Positions 19,493 to 27,693 of a stretch of DNA of 64,000 bases are shown here, one piece after another (position 1 is the stretch's first letter; the number at the start of each line of letters is the position of its first letter). Where the stretch lies: the NCBI RefSeq assembly GCF_030052995.1, contig NZ_JASJPW010000001.1:124001-188000 (forward strand). Reading direction: 5' to 3'. The stretch is from Gemmobacter sp. 24YEA27. Its GTDB lineage: Bacteria; Pseudomonadota; Alphaproteobacteria; Rhodobacterales; Rhodobacteraceae. The notes below the pieces were generated by a model that was given only the letters and a program-made list of their open reading frames with translations, did no database searches and had not been told where the DNA came from. Made by a program: the position numbers and the translations under genes.

Positions 19493-19570
19493 TCAGAATA
19501 CGTCAAACAGATAGAGAATAATGATGATCGGGATCGGGATACCCAGCAACCAGGCGCCAATTCCTTTCAT
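19493..19570 (-). CDS. 25-residue hydrophobic membrane peptide
   Basis: A short frame reading MKGIGAWLLGIPIPIIIILY and five further residues. One Lys at the N-terminus, a Pro-Ile repeated hydrophobic core and an acidic residue near the C-terminus give a typical single-span peptide. A strong AAAGGAGAT ribosome-binding site sits 6 bases before the ATG, and hairpins follow the stop. Short peptides of this general form occur next to stress genes in many Proteobacteria, but I do not know a name or function for this one. It is easily missed because of its size. Confidence 0.62.
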   Translation of the reverse strand: MKGIGAWLLGIPIPIIIILYLFDVF

Positions 19571-19645
19571 GATGATCTCCTTTCGCATTGGTTCCAGGAC
19601 AGAGATCTAACGCGTTCAACCGCCGGGGGTTCCCGGCGCTGGCGA

Positions 19646-20686
19646 TCAGCGGCATTCCTCCGCCTGCCAGGTGCCGCGCAGGAAGGCCCCGATCCGCCCG
19701 ACGATACGCGGATGAGTGACCAGCATCAGATGACCGCCGCCGGGGACAACGCAGAGGGTGGCATCCAGCCGTCTCGCAAGCCGCCCCACCCCGCCCGGGG
19801 AAAACACCGGATCGACACTGCCATGCAGGAAAAGGATACTGGCCCCCGACCGGAGGGCGGCGGGCGACAGGGTCCAGCCCAGAAGATCGCCGGTATGTGC
19901 CCGGCCGAGGCCCTTCACGGGCAGGATCAGGTGATCGCGGTCCCGTGCCGCCCGTCTTTCGGCCAGGCGCCTGATCGTCGGGTCCTTGCGCCAGCCATAG
20001 CCATAAAGCAGCACCTTGTAATATTCGCCCCAGACCGCGCGCGGCGCCAGTGATCCCGCCGTCAGCGCCGACGCCCCGACCGCCAGCATGCCGCGTGCCC
20101 CGGATTCGTAGGCGCCGGGGAAAGGTGTCACCCCAGACAGGACCACGACGCGAACGGAGCGCTGCGGTCCGATCCTGCCCGCCGCCTCGATGGCAATAGC
20201 ACCGCCGGTGGAAAAGCCGAGGATCTCGATCCGGGCCCCGGGATACTGCGCCGCATGGCGCGCGATGGCAGCCGCGACCTGTGCCACGCGCATCGGCGGG
20301 TCGATCGGCTGGCCTTCGAGCCCCGGAAAGCGGTACTCCATCACCAGATGGCCCGACCCCGAAGGCCGGCGCAGCGTACCGAAGATACGCGCAGTCGAAA
20401 GCGCACCGGGGATGAGATAGGTGATCCGCTCTGGACGGCCCTTGCCCCGTGCAACCTCGTGGATCAGCGCCGCAGGCCCCGGAGCGGTCGCCGCCGCACT
20501 GAGCGCCCCGTGCTCCGGCTGTGGCGTCACCTCAGCGGGCTGACGCGCCGGGCCGCAACCGGCCAGAAAAAGCCCCATGGCCGCAACAAGACAGGCCCGC
20601 GGCCACCAAGAGGCCCGCCCGCTGCGCGCCCCCCCCTCCGGCCCGGCACCCTGCCTGTCGTTTACCACATTGCCGCGCTGCATCAC
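19646..20686 (-). CDS. Alpha/beta-hydrolase-fold lipoprotein
   Basis: Encodes about 346 residues. After a basic leader, a hydrophobic stretch ends in the lipobox LAGC (about residues 41-44), so it is probably lipid-anchored in the envelope. The hydrolase core shows ITYLIPGALS near the oxyanion-hole strand, the nucleophile elbow GFSTGG, an acidic residue after LFLHGSVDPVF and a late histidine in PGGGHLML. Substrate unknown; esterase or lipase activity is plausible. The start is uncertain because several Met/Val codons precede the signal peptide. It is divergent from ettA. Confidence 0.72.
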   Translation of the reverse strand: MMQRGNVVNDRQGAGPEGGARSGRASWWPRACLVAAMGLFLAGCGPARQPAEVTPQPEHGALSAAATAPGPAALIHEVARGKGRPERITYLIPGALSTARIFGTLRRPSGSGHLVMEYRFPGLEGQPIDPPMRVAQVAAAIARHAAQYPGARIEILGFSTGGAIAIEAAGRIGPQRSVRVVVLSGVTPFPGAYESGARGMLAVGASALTAGSLAPRAVWGEYYKVLLYGYGWRKDPTIRRLAERRAARDRDHLILPVKGLGRAHTGDLLGWTLSPAALRSGASILFLHGSVDPVFSPGGVGRLARRLDATLCVVPGGGHLMLVTHPRIVGRIGAFLRGTWQAEECR

Positions 20687-20985
20687 CCGGACCGTCCAGC
20701 CTCACCCCCTGGCGATCCTGCCGGTGCCATTGCCCCGGCGCAACCGCGCATCTTCGGCCTCCCGCCGGTCCTTGCCACACAATCCTGCGAGGCTGCCGCC
20801 TTGTGCTGCAGCCGCCCCGCCTCACCCCGGGAAATTCCCCGGCACATGCCGGTTCCGGCGCGTGTCTGATCGGCGTATCGCGCCGCGCCCGCCTTGCCCC
20901 CGCGCGTCCGGATCGCTACATGAGGGCCAATCCTGCCCAATTCCTGCCCCCATTCCGGCACGGAAATCCCATTCGGAGCGACCTC

Positions 20986-22644
20986 ATGGCCAGCTATCAA
21001 TATGTCTATCACATGGACGGCGTCTCGAAGACCTATCCCGGCGGGAAGAAGGTTTTCGAAAACATCCATCTGAACTTTCTGCCCGGCGTCAAAATCGGTG
21101 TCGTCGGTGTCAACGGCGCCGGTAAATCGACGCTGCTGAAGGTCATGGCTGGCCTCGACAAGGATTTCCAGGGCGAGGCCTGGGCCGCCAAGGGCGCGAA
21201 AGTCGGCTATCTGCCGCAGGAGCCGCAGCTCGACGAGACGCTGAATGTGCGTGAAAACGTCAAGCTGGGCGTTGCTGAAAAACAGGCGAAGCTCGACCGC
21301 TATAACGAAGTGGCGATGAACTATTCCGACGAGACCGCCGATGAGATGGCGCGCCTCCAGGATGAGATCGATGCCGAGAACCTCTGGGATCTCGAGAGCA
21401 AGATCGACATTGCGATGGAAGCGCTCCGCTGCCCGCCCGATGATGCCGATGTCTCGACCCTTTCGGGCGGCGAGCGTCGCCGTGTGGCTTTGTGCAAGCT
21501 CTTGCTCGAAGAGCCCGACATGCTGCTCCTCGACGAGCCGACCAACCACCTTGACGCCGAGACCATCGCCTGGCTGCAAAAGCACCTGATCGAGTATAAG
21601 GGCACCATTCTGACGGTCACCCATGACCGCTACTTCCTCGACGATATCACGACCTGGATTCTCGAGCTGGAACGCGGCCGTGGCCTGCCGCATGAGGGCA
21701 ATTATTCGTCCTGGCTGGAAGCCAAGGCCAAGCGCATGGCGCAGGAAGCCCGTGAGGACAAGGCCAAGCAAAAGGTCATGGAGAAGGAACTCGAATGGAT
21801 CCGGCAGGGTGCGAAAGCCCGCCAGACCAAATCGAAAGCCCGTATCCAGGCCTATGACAAGCTGGTCGATGAGGCATCGCTTAAAGACCGGGTGGGCAAG
21901 GCCCAGATCGTCATCCCGAACGGCCCGCGCCTTGGCGGCAAGGTGATCGAGGTCGAGGGTCTGAAAAAGGCGATGGGCGACAAGCTCCTGATCGAGGATC
22001 TGAGCTTCATGCTGCCGCCCGGTGGCATCATCGGCGTGATCGGCCCGAACGGCGCCGGGAAATCGACCCTCTTCAAGATGCTGGTCGGCCTTGAACAGCC
22101 GGATGAGGGCACCGTCAAGCTGGGCGATACGGTGAAACTGTCTTACGTCGACCAGTCGCGCGATGCGCTCGACCCGGACAAGAACGTCTGGGAGGAAATC
22201 TCGGGCGGGGCAGAGATCATCCATCTCGGCGATGCGCAGATCTCCAGCCGGAACTATGTCGGCGCCTTCAACTTCAAGGGCACCGATCAGCAGAAGAAGG
22301 TCGGCCTTTTGTCAGGCGGTGAGCGCAACCGCGTCCACCTCGCGAAACTGCTGAAATCGGGCGGCAACCTGCTTCTGCTCGATGAGCCGACCAACGATCT
22401 CGACGTGGAAACGCTCCAGGCGCTGGAAGCGGCGATCGAAGATTTCGCGGGCTGTGCGGTGATCATCAGCCACGACCGTTTCTTCCTCGACCGGCTCTGC
22501 ACCCATATCCTGGCCTTTGAAGGCGACGCGCATGTCGAATTCTTCGAGGGCAACTTCGATGACTACGAGAAAGACAAGATCCGTCGTCTTGGCGTCGATG
22601 CGGCGGCTCCGAAACGGGTGAAATACAAGAAATTCACCCGCTGA
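20986..22644 (+). CDS. ettA: Energy-dependent translational throttle protein EttA
   Basis: Encodes 552 residues of the ABC-F family. These proteins bind the ribosomal E site and gate entry into elongation according to ATP/ADP ratio. Two nucleotide-binding domains are complete: Walker A GVNGAGKSTLL and GPNGAGKSTLF, signatures LSGGERRRVAL and LSGGERNRVHL, and Walker B with LLLDEPTN in both. The interdomain linker (about residues 245-320) is Lys/Glu/Arg-rich, as in the P-site tRNA interaction motif. The ATG at 20986 (MASYQYVYHM) matches EttA starts. A strong terminator follows. Confidence 0.95.
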   Translation: MASYQYVYHMDGVSKTYPGGKKVFENIHLNFLPGVKIGVVGVNGAGKSTLLKVMAGLDKDFQGEAWAAKGAKVGYLPQEPQLDETLNVRENVKLGVAEKQAKLDRYNEVAMNYSDETADEMARLQDEIDAENLWDLESKIDIAMEALRCPPDDADVSTLSGGERRRVALCKLLLEEPDMLLLDEPTNHLDAETIAWLQKHLIEYKGTILTVTHDRYFLDDITTWILELERGRGLPHEGNYSSWLEAKAKRMAQEAREDKAKQKVMEKELEWIRQGAKARQTKSKARIQAYDKLVDEASLKDRVGKAQIVIPNGPRLGGKVIEVEGLKKAMGDKLLIEDLSFMLPPGGIIGVIGPNGAGKSTLFKMLVGLEQPDEGTVKLGDTVKLSYVDQSRDALDPDKNVWEEISGGAEIIHLGDAQISSRNYVGAFNFKGTDQQKKVGLLSGGERNRVHLAKLLKSGGNLLLLDEPTNDLDVETLQALEAAIEDFAGCAVIISHDRFFLDRLCTHILAFEGDAHVEFFEGNFDDYEKDKIRRLGVDAAAPKRVKYKKFTR

Positions 22645-22661
22645 TACCGGCGATCTGCATC

Positions 22662-22703
22662 AAAGCCGCTCCCGATCCGGCAGGATCGGGAGCGGCTTTT
22701 TTT
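22662..22703 (+). terminator. Intrinsic terminator of ettA
   Basis: AAAGCCGCTCCCGATCC-GGCA-GGATCGGGAGCGGCTTTTTTT: a 15-bp or longer perfect stem with a U-tract. Confidence 0.92.
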
Positions 22704-23341
22704 GATTTTAAAGAACCAGCGCATGGCTTTCGTAGCTCACGGTGCAACAGCCTGTTTCTGCTGCAAAGCGTGACACCTGGAAGAGGAAGCCCTCGTCGCC
22801 TCCTCCCCGACCCACGGCATCCATCGACAAAAACCCGTCGTGCAGGCCAGGCGCACGGGTCACAGCCCCTGAGCTCAGGCCGCTGCTCGCAAACCGATCA
22901 TCCCCCCTCACATCTGAAGCCCCCTGGAAAGTCCAGGCCTCGCGCAGTCATCTGCCCCTCCTCTCCGGCTTCGAGAGGCAGGCATGACTGTCAACCAGAT
23001 CGCGGAAGGATCCCGTCACCATGTCCTGCGGCAAGACCAAATGCCCGGGCACGGGATCCGGGCCCTTGCGGCACGATGCCTGCCTCACTCCCAATCGAAA
23101 GCCACCCCTCCCCCTCGCGCCGGGCGCAACCGTGACTGTTTTTCAGGATCCACTGACCGCGCCGGATCCTCGCAACAGGCACGCCCGCAGACGCCCGCAG
23201 ATCAGCGGCTTACCCCCGGACGCCCCCGCTGACCCGATCCATCAATTCGTGACGCAAGGCGCCTTTTTCCTCTTGCACCTCCCCCAAGCCCAGACTAAAT
23301 AACGCCGCATCGCAGACGTGATGTCAGCGATACCTCAAGGT
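22704..23341. other. Intergenic region between ettA and tRNA-Ala
   Basis: About 640 bases without a supported gene. A minus-strand frame from a GTG at 22911 to 22708 could encode 67 residues and would share the ettA terminator, but it has no recognisable motif. The rest holds only short frames. The tRNA promoter must lie near 23290-23340. Confidence 0.4.
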
Positions 23342-23417
<76 letters not shown>

Positions 23418-23989
23418 ATTAAAACATGGCAAGTGCCAGATAGATTTTCCATTAATGACAGTGGATTGTCCATTTTGTTGGATAATTGACTTCATTGAAG
23501 AAGTCCGAAGCCGGTAGAGCTCGCTCTTCTGGCTTTTTTCATGTGCGCGAACGAGCTCGAGTGGCAGACCTTATCGTACATGCTCGACCACAATCCCGTG
23601 GGGTGGCGGCACCCATGCGACAGATCCGGCCCTTTGCGGACGTTCGACTTCCCGCGGCGCTGCATTGCCGCATTCCCGGAAGCGGACGGTCGTTTTGCTC
23701 CGCAGCAAACACCCGGAGAGCGTGACGGCGATGCGGGATAGAGCTGCCGTTCGCCACACCGGCAAAAATCACTTGATGCAACGAGACCTACAGGCGGCGG
23801 GGTGGCGCTACATGAAGGAAGTTGATTGAGGGCAACTGGGTTCCCCTATAGTTATACATGGTTGAGATCTTCTCGTGTGAGTTTGATCTCTATCCGCCGT
23901 GGGTAAGGGCGTTTTGTGCAAGTGTTTGACATAGAGCAACTATGTAGCAAGATGCCTCCAGCACACAAAAGCAATCGACAAGGCCAGTC
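23418..23989. other. Left edge of the accessory region
   Basis: About 570 bases of mixed composition between tRNA-Ala and the first island gene. A hairpin with T-run near 23505-23538 may end the tRNA transcript. Short frames show no known domain. No integrase and no second copy of the tRNA 3' end were noticed. The last 130 bases are AT-rich and probably carry the promoter for the DGQHR/HEPN pair. Confidence 0.45.
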
Positions 23990-25252
23990 ATGAAAAATCA
24001 AATTTTCATCGCGCACGAAGTTCCTGAAGAAACAATCGAGGAACTTCTCGAGTCTGGAGATGTTCAGGCGTTTGTCAGTCTTCTTCAGCCTCTTGAAAAG
24101 CATATACAAATATTCGCAGATGGAAAGACTGGCGCCCTATACTGTGAATGTCATGTAATGGCTGGTACCCTAGTCGCCCACACAACGCCTGATACTCCAT
24201 TGGATCCGGACGCATCTCCTGACTATCGGGCCAATCGTGATCTCGTTGAAGATCATGCAGCTTACACCCAGATGCTTCTCGATGCGCAGCAGGGAAGAAC
24301 TTTTAGTAACATCGTATGTGAGTTCATCGCGGGTGATGCAAAGCCACTAAAGGTTGTCGGTGGCCAGCACCGTTTCGGTGCGATTGAGTCCGCCTACAAA
24401 GATGGAAACGTAAATGGTATACATGGCGTGAAGGTCTATTTCGCCTTGGATACTGAGCAAAGGCTGGATGTTCAGGTTATTTCCAATACAAATATCGAAG
24501 TGTCTCGTGACCTTTTGGATCGGATGTTTGAAACAGTAAACGGGGCTGAACTAAGAGCCTGGTGTCAAAAAGTTGGGTTCTTGGGGAAGAAGGAAGATTT
24601 CGCTGATAAGAGGAAGCGCGGCGGAACGATATCGGTGCGCCAAGCTCGCACCTTTGTGATAAACCACTTTCTGGGCCGAGAGAAGAAGGATCTGGAATTT
24701 GATCAGACCGAAACCGTTCCGCATGTCGCCAAAACTGGCGTCCGAATTGTGCCTGAGTGGGAAAGGATCAAAAAGCAGTACCCTGAACTCTGGAATGACC
24801 CAGTTCTGGAAAAGGCCGGAAAAGAGTTTCAAGCTTTAGTTGATAAACAACGCAAAGCCTTCGTAAAGACGGGTTCGACAAAAACCAGCAATCCAGATTT
24901 TGCAGAGAAGGCTATGAACGAAGCCGTACTTGCGGCATGGTCCTTTGTAACCGGTATCCTATCGGGGAACCCGGTACGTTTGCAAAAGCACTTTGATCTA
25001 AAGGATAAAGGAAAACCAGACCCTTTGCGGGCGGCCCTTTTGATCAAGGGCAGGCATATGACGGACCCCGAACAGTATCGAGGCCTGGGTTACAGGACTG
25101 ACCCCAAAGAGAGGGGCAGATTCGTGGAGCTATTCTGGATTCAGGCAGAAAAGGGAGGGGGGTTCTCTGACAAGATGATTTCGGCCGCCATAGCCGCATA
25201 TCATGCCAAAACAGCGATTTTGGACGCGAAGGCGAAGAAAGAAGCCATTTGA
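23990..25252 (+). CDS. DGQHR-domain protein (DndB-like)
   Basis: Encodes 420 residues. The core VVGGQHRFGA (G124-R128) and the downstream pattern of hydrophobic strands plus NTNIEVSRDLLDRMF match the DGQHR/DndB-like domain, related to ParB-like folds. DndB is a regulator in phosphorothioate DNA modification clusters; stand-alone DGQHR proteins occur in many islands with unknown roles. No dndA, dndC, dndD or dndE gene is visible here, so a role in phosphorothioation is not supported. Base composition is clearly more AT-rich than the flanking core genome. Its TGA overlaps the ATG of the next gene, indicating a coupled pair. Confidence 0.75.
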   Translation: MKNQIFIAHEVPEETIEELLESGDVQAFVSLLQPLEKHIQIFADGKTGALYCECHVMAGTLVAHTTPDTPLDPDASPDYRANRDLVEDHAAYTQMLLDAQQGRTFSNIVCEFIAGDAKPLKVVGGQHRFGAIESAYKDGNVNGIHGVKVYFALDTEQRLDVQVISNTNIEVSRDLLDRMFETVNGAELRAWCQKVGFLGKKEDFADKRKRGGTISVRQARTFVINHFLGREKKDLEFDQTETVPHVAKTGVRIVPEWERIKKQYPELWNDPVLEKAGKEFQALVDKQRKAFVKTGSTKTSNPDFAEKAMNEAVLAAWSFVTGILSGNPVRLQKHFDLKDKGKPDPLRAALLIKGRHMTDPEQYRGLGYRTDPKERGRFVELFWIQAEKGGGFSDKMISAAIAAYHAKTAILDAKAKKEAI

Positions 25253-25791
25253 TGGATCCGATTGTTTCTGATGCAAACCGGCGATTTGAGTTTTCGAAGG
25301 CATTGCTGGACCGTGCAAAAAAAGCCAGTGACCCAGAGACTGAAAAATCCTTTTCTGAGATGGCAATAGCGGCCGCCTTTTCTTGCCTCGAAGGGATGCT
25401 CACTCATATATTTGAGCATTTTATTGAGAGTAAGGGATTCGATGTCTTTGAGCAATCGATCATGCAGGAAAAAGCGGTTAAGCTGGTTCGCGGCCGCCCA
25501 TGCCTCAGTGAGCAAAGGTTTCAGTCTATTGACGATAGGCTTCAGTATCTTTTCTGGAGGTTTTCAGGTGAGGATTTCGATAGAGGAAAGGCGTGGTGGC
25601 CGAATTTCGCGAATGCTGTAAATATCCGCAACGGGATTATGCATCCAAAGAAGGAGGGTATGGTAAAATCCCGAGATGCGGAGCAAGCAGTGTTGGCGAT
25701 TATTGACGCGCTAGATGATCTCATGTTGACCGTGTTCGGAACAAAGTGGCCAAAGGCAAACAAAGGAATTGTGCCTAGCTTTGAAATATAG
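25252..25791 (+). CDS. HEPN-like protein coupled to DGQHR gene
   Basis: Encodes 179 residues from the ATG at 25252, whose A is the last base of the upstream TGA. The protein appears all-helical and ends with the motif NIRNGIMHPKK: R126-x4-H131 fits the Rx4-6H signature of HEPN-domain RNases. This is a sequence-motif match only; a structure model would be needed. HEPN proteins commonly act as toxins or abortive-infection nucleases and are paired with a regulatory partner. Tight coupling suggests that the DGQHR protein could restrain or direct this one. AT-rich like its partner. Alternative: a non-catalytic helical protein with a chance motif. Confidence 0.7.
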   Translation: MDPIVSDANRRFEFSKALLDRAKKASDPETEKSFSEMAIAAAFSCLEGMLTHIFEHFIESKGFDVFEQSIMQEKAVKLVRGRPCLSEQRFQSIDDRLQYLFWRFSGEDFDRGKAWWPNFANAVNIRNGIMHPKKEGMVKSRDAEQAVLAIIDALDDLMLTVFGTKWPKANKGIVPSFEI

Positions 25792-26184
25792 TGCTCGTAT
25801 CCCTGATGTAATTCTTTTGTGCAGCGCGCGCACATCTGTGCGCACTTAGGTCTCTAAGCTTATCTCAGCTACTTTGTTCGCGCTTTCCTCTGCGCAAGCG
25901 AACGGAGCAGATTGGCTGCGGTCTGCACGACCTTCCGCTCTGGGCTCCGAGCGACATGCTGCGGCACAGAACTGGCAGGTTCGGGGCCGTCACCCGTCCA
26001 AGCGCCCAGGGCATGCGAGCGCGGCCCTTACCTGCCGGTCGTGGCTGCTTCATGCTGCAATGCGGCATTTCCCGAAGCCGCCGTTCTGACGGTGCCGCGG
26101 CAAAGCCCATAGCCGATATTATTTTCTGCGCATGATGCCACACAGATGGTAGGGAGGTGTAGAGGAGTGTGGGAACCTAAGAAT
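25792..26184. other. Intergenic region inside the island
   Basis: About 390 bases. A tight hairpin GCGCACA-TC-TGTGCGC lies at 25828-25843, after the HEPN-like gene. The rest is GC-rich and holds only short frames without recognisable products; composition changes abruptly here, suggesting a junction between separately acquired pieces. Confidence 0.4.
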
Positions 26185-27504
26185 ATGGATTCACTACAAT
26201 TTGAGATTGCCCGCTTTCTGGCCTCCAAGGCTGCGCTTGGGCAAAGGACAACGTATCAGGAAGTAGGGGAAGCGGTCGGATGGAACCATCCGAACGGGCG
26301 CGGCCTGGGTGCCCATCTCGAAGTTATTCTCCTTTACCTCGCCGAAAAGAAGCTGCCTCCTCTGACGACAGTGCTCGTCAGGAAAGGTGAGCGCCATCCG
26401 CATGAAGACGCGATGGAATACATTCGCAAGGTCCTCGGCGACATAGACATTGAGGCGGCCCAGCAAGGGGTCTTTGCCTTTGATTGGGCGAGTGTGCCGG
26501 AGCTACAGTCCGACCCGACCAAGTTCCCCGATGGTCGCGAAGTCTGGCTGACTTCGTTCTGGGGTTTCAATCCTTCGCAATGGGGATGCATCGGCTTTGC
26601 CGACGAAGCCAAACGCAACCGTTTCTTGACTCAGTCACGACCGGGCACCTTGGTCGCGATCTATGTGACGAAGGGCAAAGGCCCCGAGGACATGCGCGGC
26701 AAGGTCGTTGGCGTGCTGGAACTCTCGCACGAGGCGGGCCACGCGCAAAACTACATTTCGGGTGATCGCTGGCGGGAGAAAGAGCTTGATCCCACTTCAC
26801 AGGGTAAATGGCTATGTGCCGTCAAAGCCACTCGCGCCTGGAGCATCGTGCCGGAAGACTGGAAGCGCGTGGAGGACATATTTCCGGAGGCCTATAACAG
26901 CGCCCACCCCGAGTTTATCGGCGCAAGCGGAGTGAAAGTCGGGACAGAAGAAGCCGAGAAACTTTTCCGACTGGACGTGCAAGAGGTCCATGTCTATGGC
27001 AGCACCGCTGCTGCCGATCCGACTATCCAGACGCTGAAAAGCGCGCTCTCACCAAGCCGCGCCGTGCCTCCGCCTGCGGCACCCTACACGGTCGGCGAGA
27101 CTGACGGGCCGAAATTTCTCTACATCCTTAAGCTAGATGGAGACGTTGCGGCGTATCTCGGATGCCCTGCGGCCGATGTCGAGGAACAATCAATCATCAA
27201 GGTGGGGTTTTCGAAAAGCCCGCTCGCGCGCAGGAACCAGATTCAAAGCGCTTACCCGGCGGGTTCGTTCCAGTGGCAGGTGTTGTTCCCTGTGCAGATG
27301 CCCGATGAAGCACCATACGCCAATGCTGCGGTCGCCATTGTTGGCGAAGACGCGATGAAAAAACGGCTGGTCGATGAGAAAGCCAAGGTTCTGGGCGGCG
27401 AATTTTTCCTCGCCGAAGACTGGCTCCTTCACATAACGTGGACGGCTGGAAATCATGCAGCGCAGCGGGCTCAAGATGAGTACGAGTCTGAATCTGAAAT
27501 CTAA
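26185..27504 (+). CDS. Winged-helix/EVE-like/GIY-YIG-like three-part protein
   Basis: Encodes 439 residues from the ATG at 26185. Residues 1-65 resemble the DNA-binding winged helix of alkyltransferase-like proteins (TTYQEVGEAVG then a GRGLGAHL pattern). Residues about 105-240 look like a PUA/EVE-type fold: WLTSFWGFNPSQWG, a strand GTLVAIYVTKG, and KWLCAVKATRAW. Such domains bind modified bases. The C-terminus (from about Y313) resembles a GIY-YIG nuclease of the T5orf172/MUG113 type: YILKL, IKVGFSKSPLARRNQIQ and a late GGEFF with E406 as the likely metal ligand. Together this suggests a nuclease that reads modified DNA, a restriction-like role. This is inference from motifs. Confidence 0.68.
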   Translation: MDSLQFEIARFLASKAALGQRTTYQEVGEAVGWNHPNGRGLGAHLEVILLYLAEKKLPPLTTVLVRKGERHPHEDAMEYIRKVLGDIDIEAAQQGVFAFDWASVPELQSDPTKFPDGREVWLTSFWGFNPSQWGCIGFADEAKRNRFLTQSRPGTLVAIYVTKGKGPEDMRGKVVGVLELSHEAGHAQNYISGDRWREKELDPTSQGKWLCAVKATRAWSIVPEDWKRVEDIFPEAYNSAHPEFIGASGVKVGTEEAEKLFRLDVQEVHVYGSTAAADPTIQTLKSALSPSRAVPPPAAPYTVGETDGPKFLYILKLDGDVAAYLGCPAADVEEQSIIKVGFSKSPLARRNQIQSAYPAGSFQWQVLFPVQMPDEAPYANAAVAIVGEDAMKKRLVDEKAKVLGGEFFLAEDWLLHITWTAGNHAAQRAQDEYESESEI

Positions 27505-27693
27505 AACTGAGAGCGTTTTCTATAGGCAGAGCTCGGCCCCGTGGCTTCTAACTTGGGAGAATTTCCAACGCGGGCCGACTGACCACCAATCCGCGGATTT
27601 GCGCTCATCGGTAATCACAAGCCGCCTGAGTATTGGAGGCCCCGGTTTTGGACGGCAGTTCCACATTAGAGGGCGTGCCCAAGGCGAAAAAAA

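Noticed and set aside
22708..22911. A 67-codon minus-strand frame from a GTG, ending at the ettA terminator
   Set aside because: The shared terminator is suggestive, but no family, weak ribosome-binding site and no conserved motif; left as part of the intergenic entry.
23990..25252. Calling the DGQHR gene dndB
   Set aside because: No dnd modification or restriction genes are in the window, so the symbol would imply a pathway that is not shown.
25865..26143. A 92-codon minus-strand frame between the HEPN-like and GIY-YIG-like genes
   Set aside because: Low-complexity Arg/Pro/Ser-rich translation without motif or ribosome-binding site.
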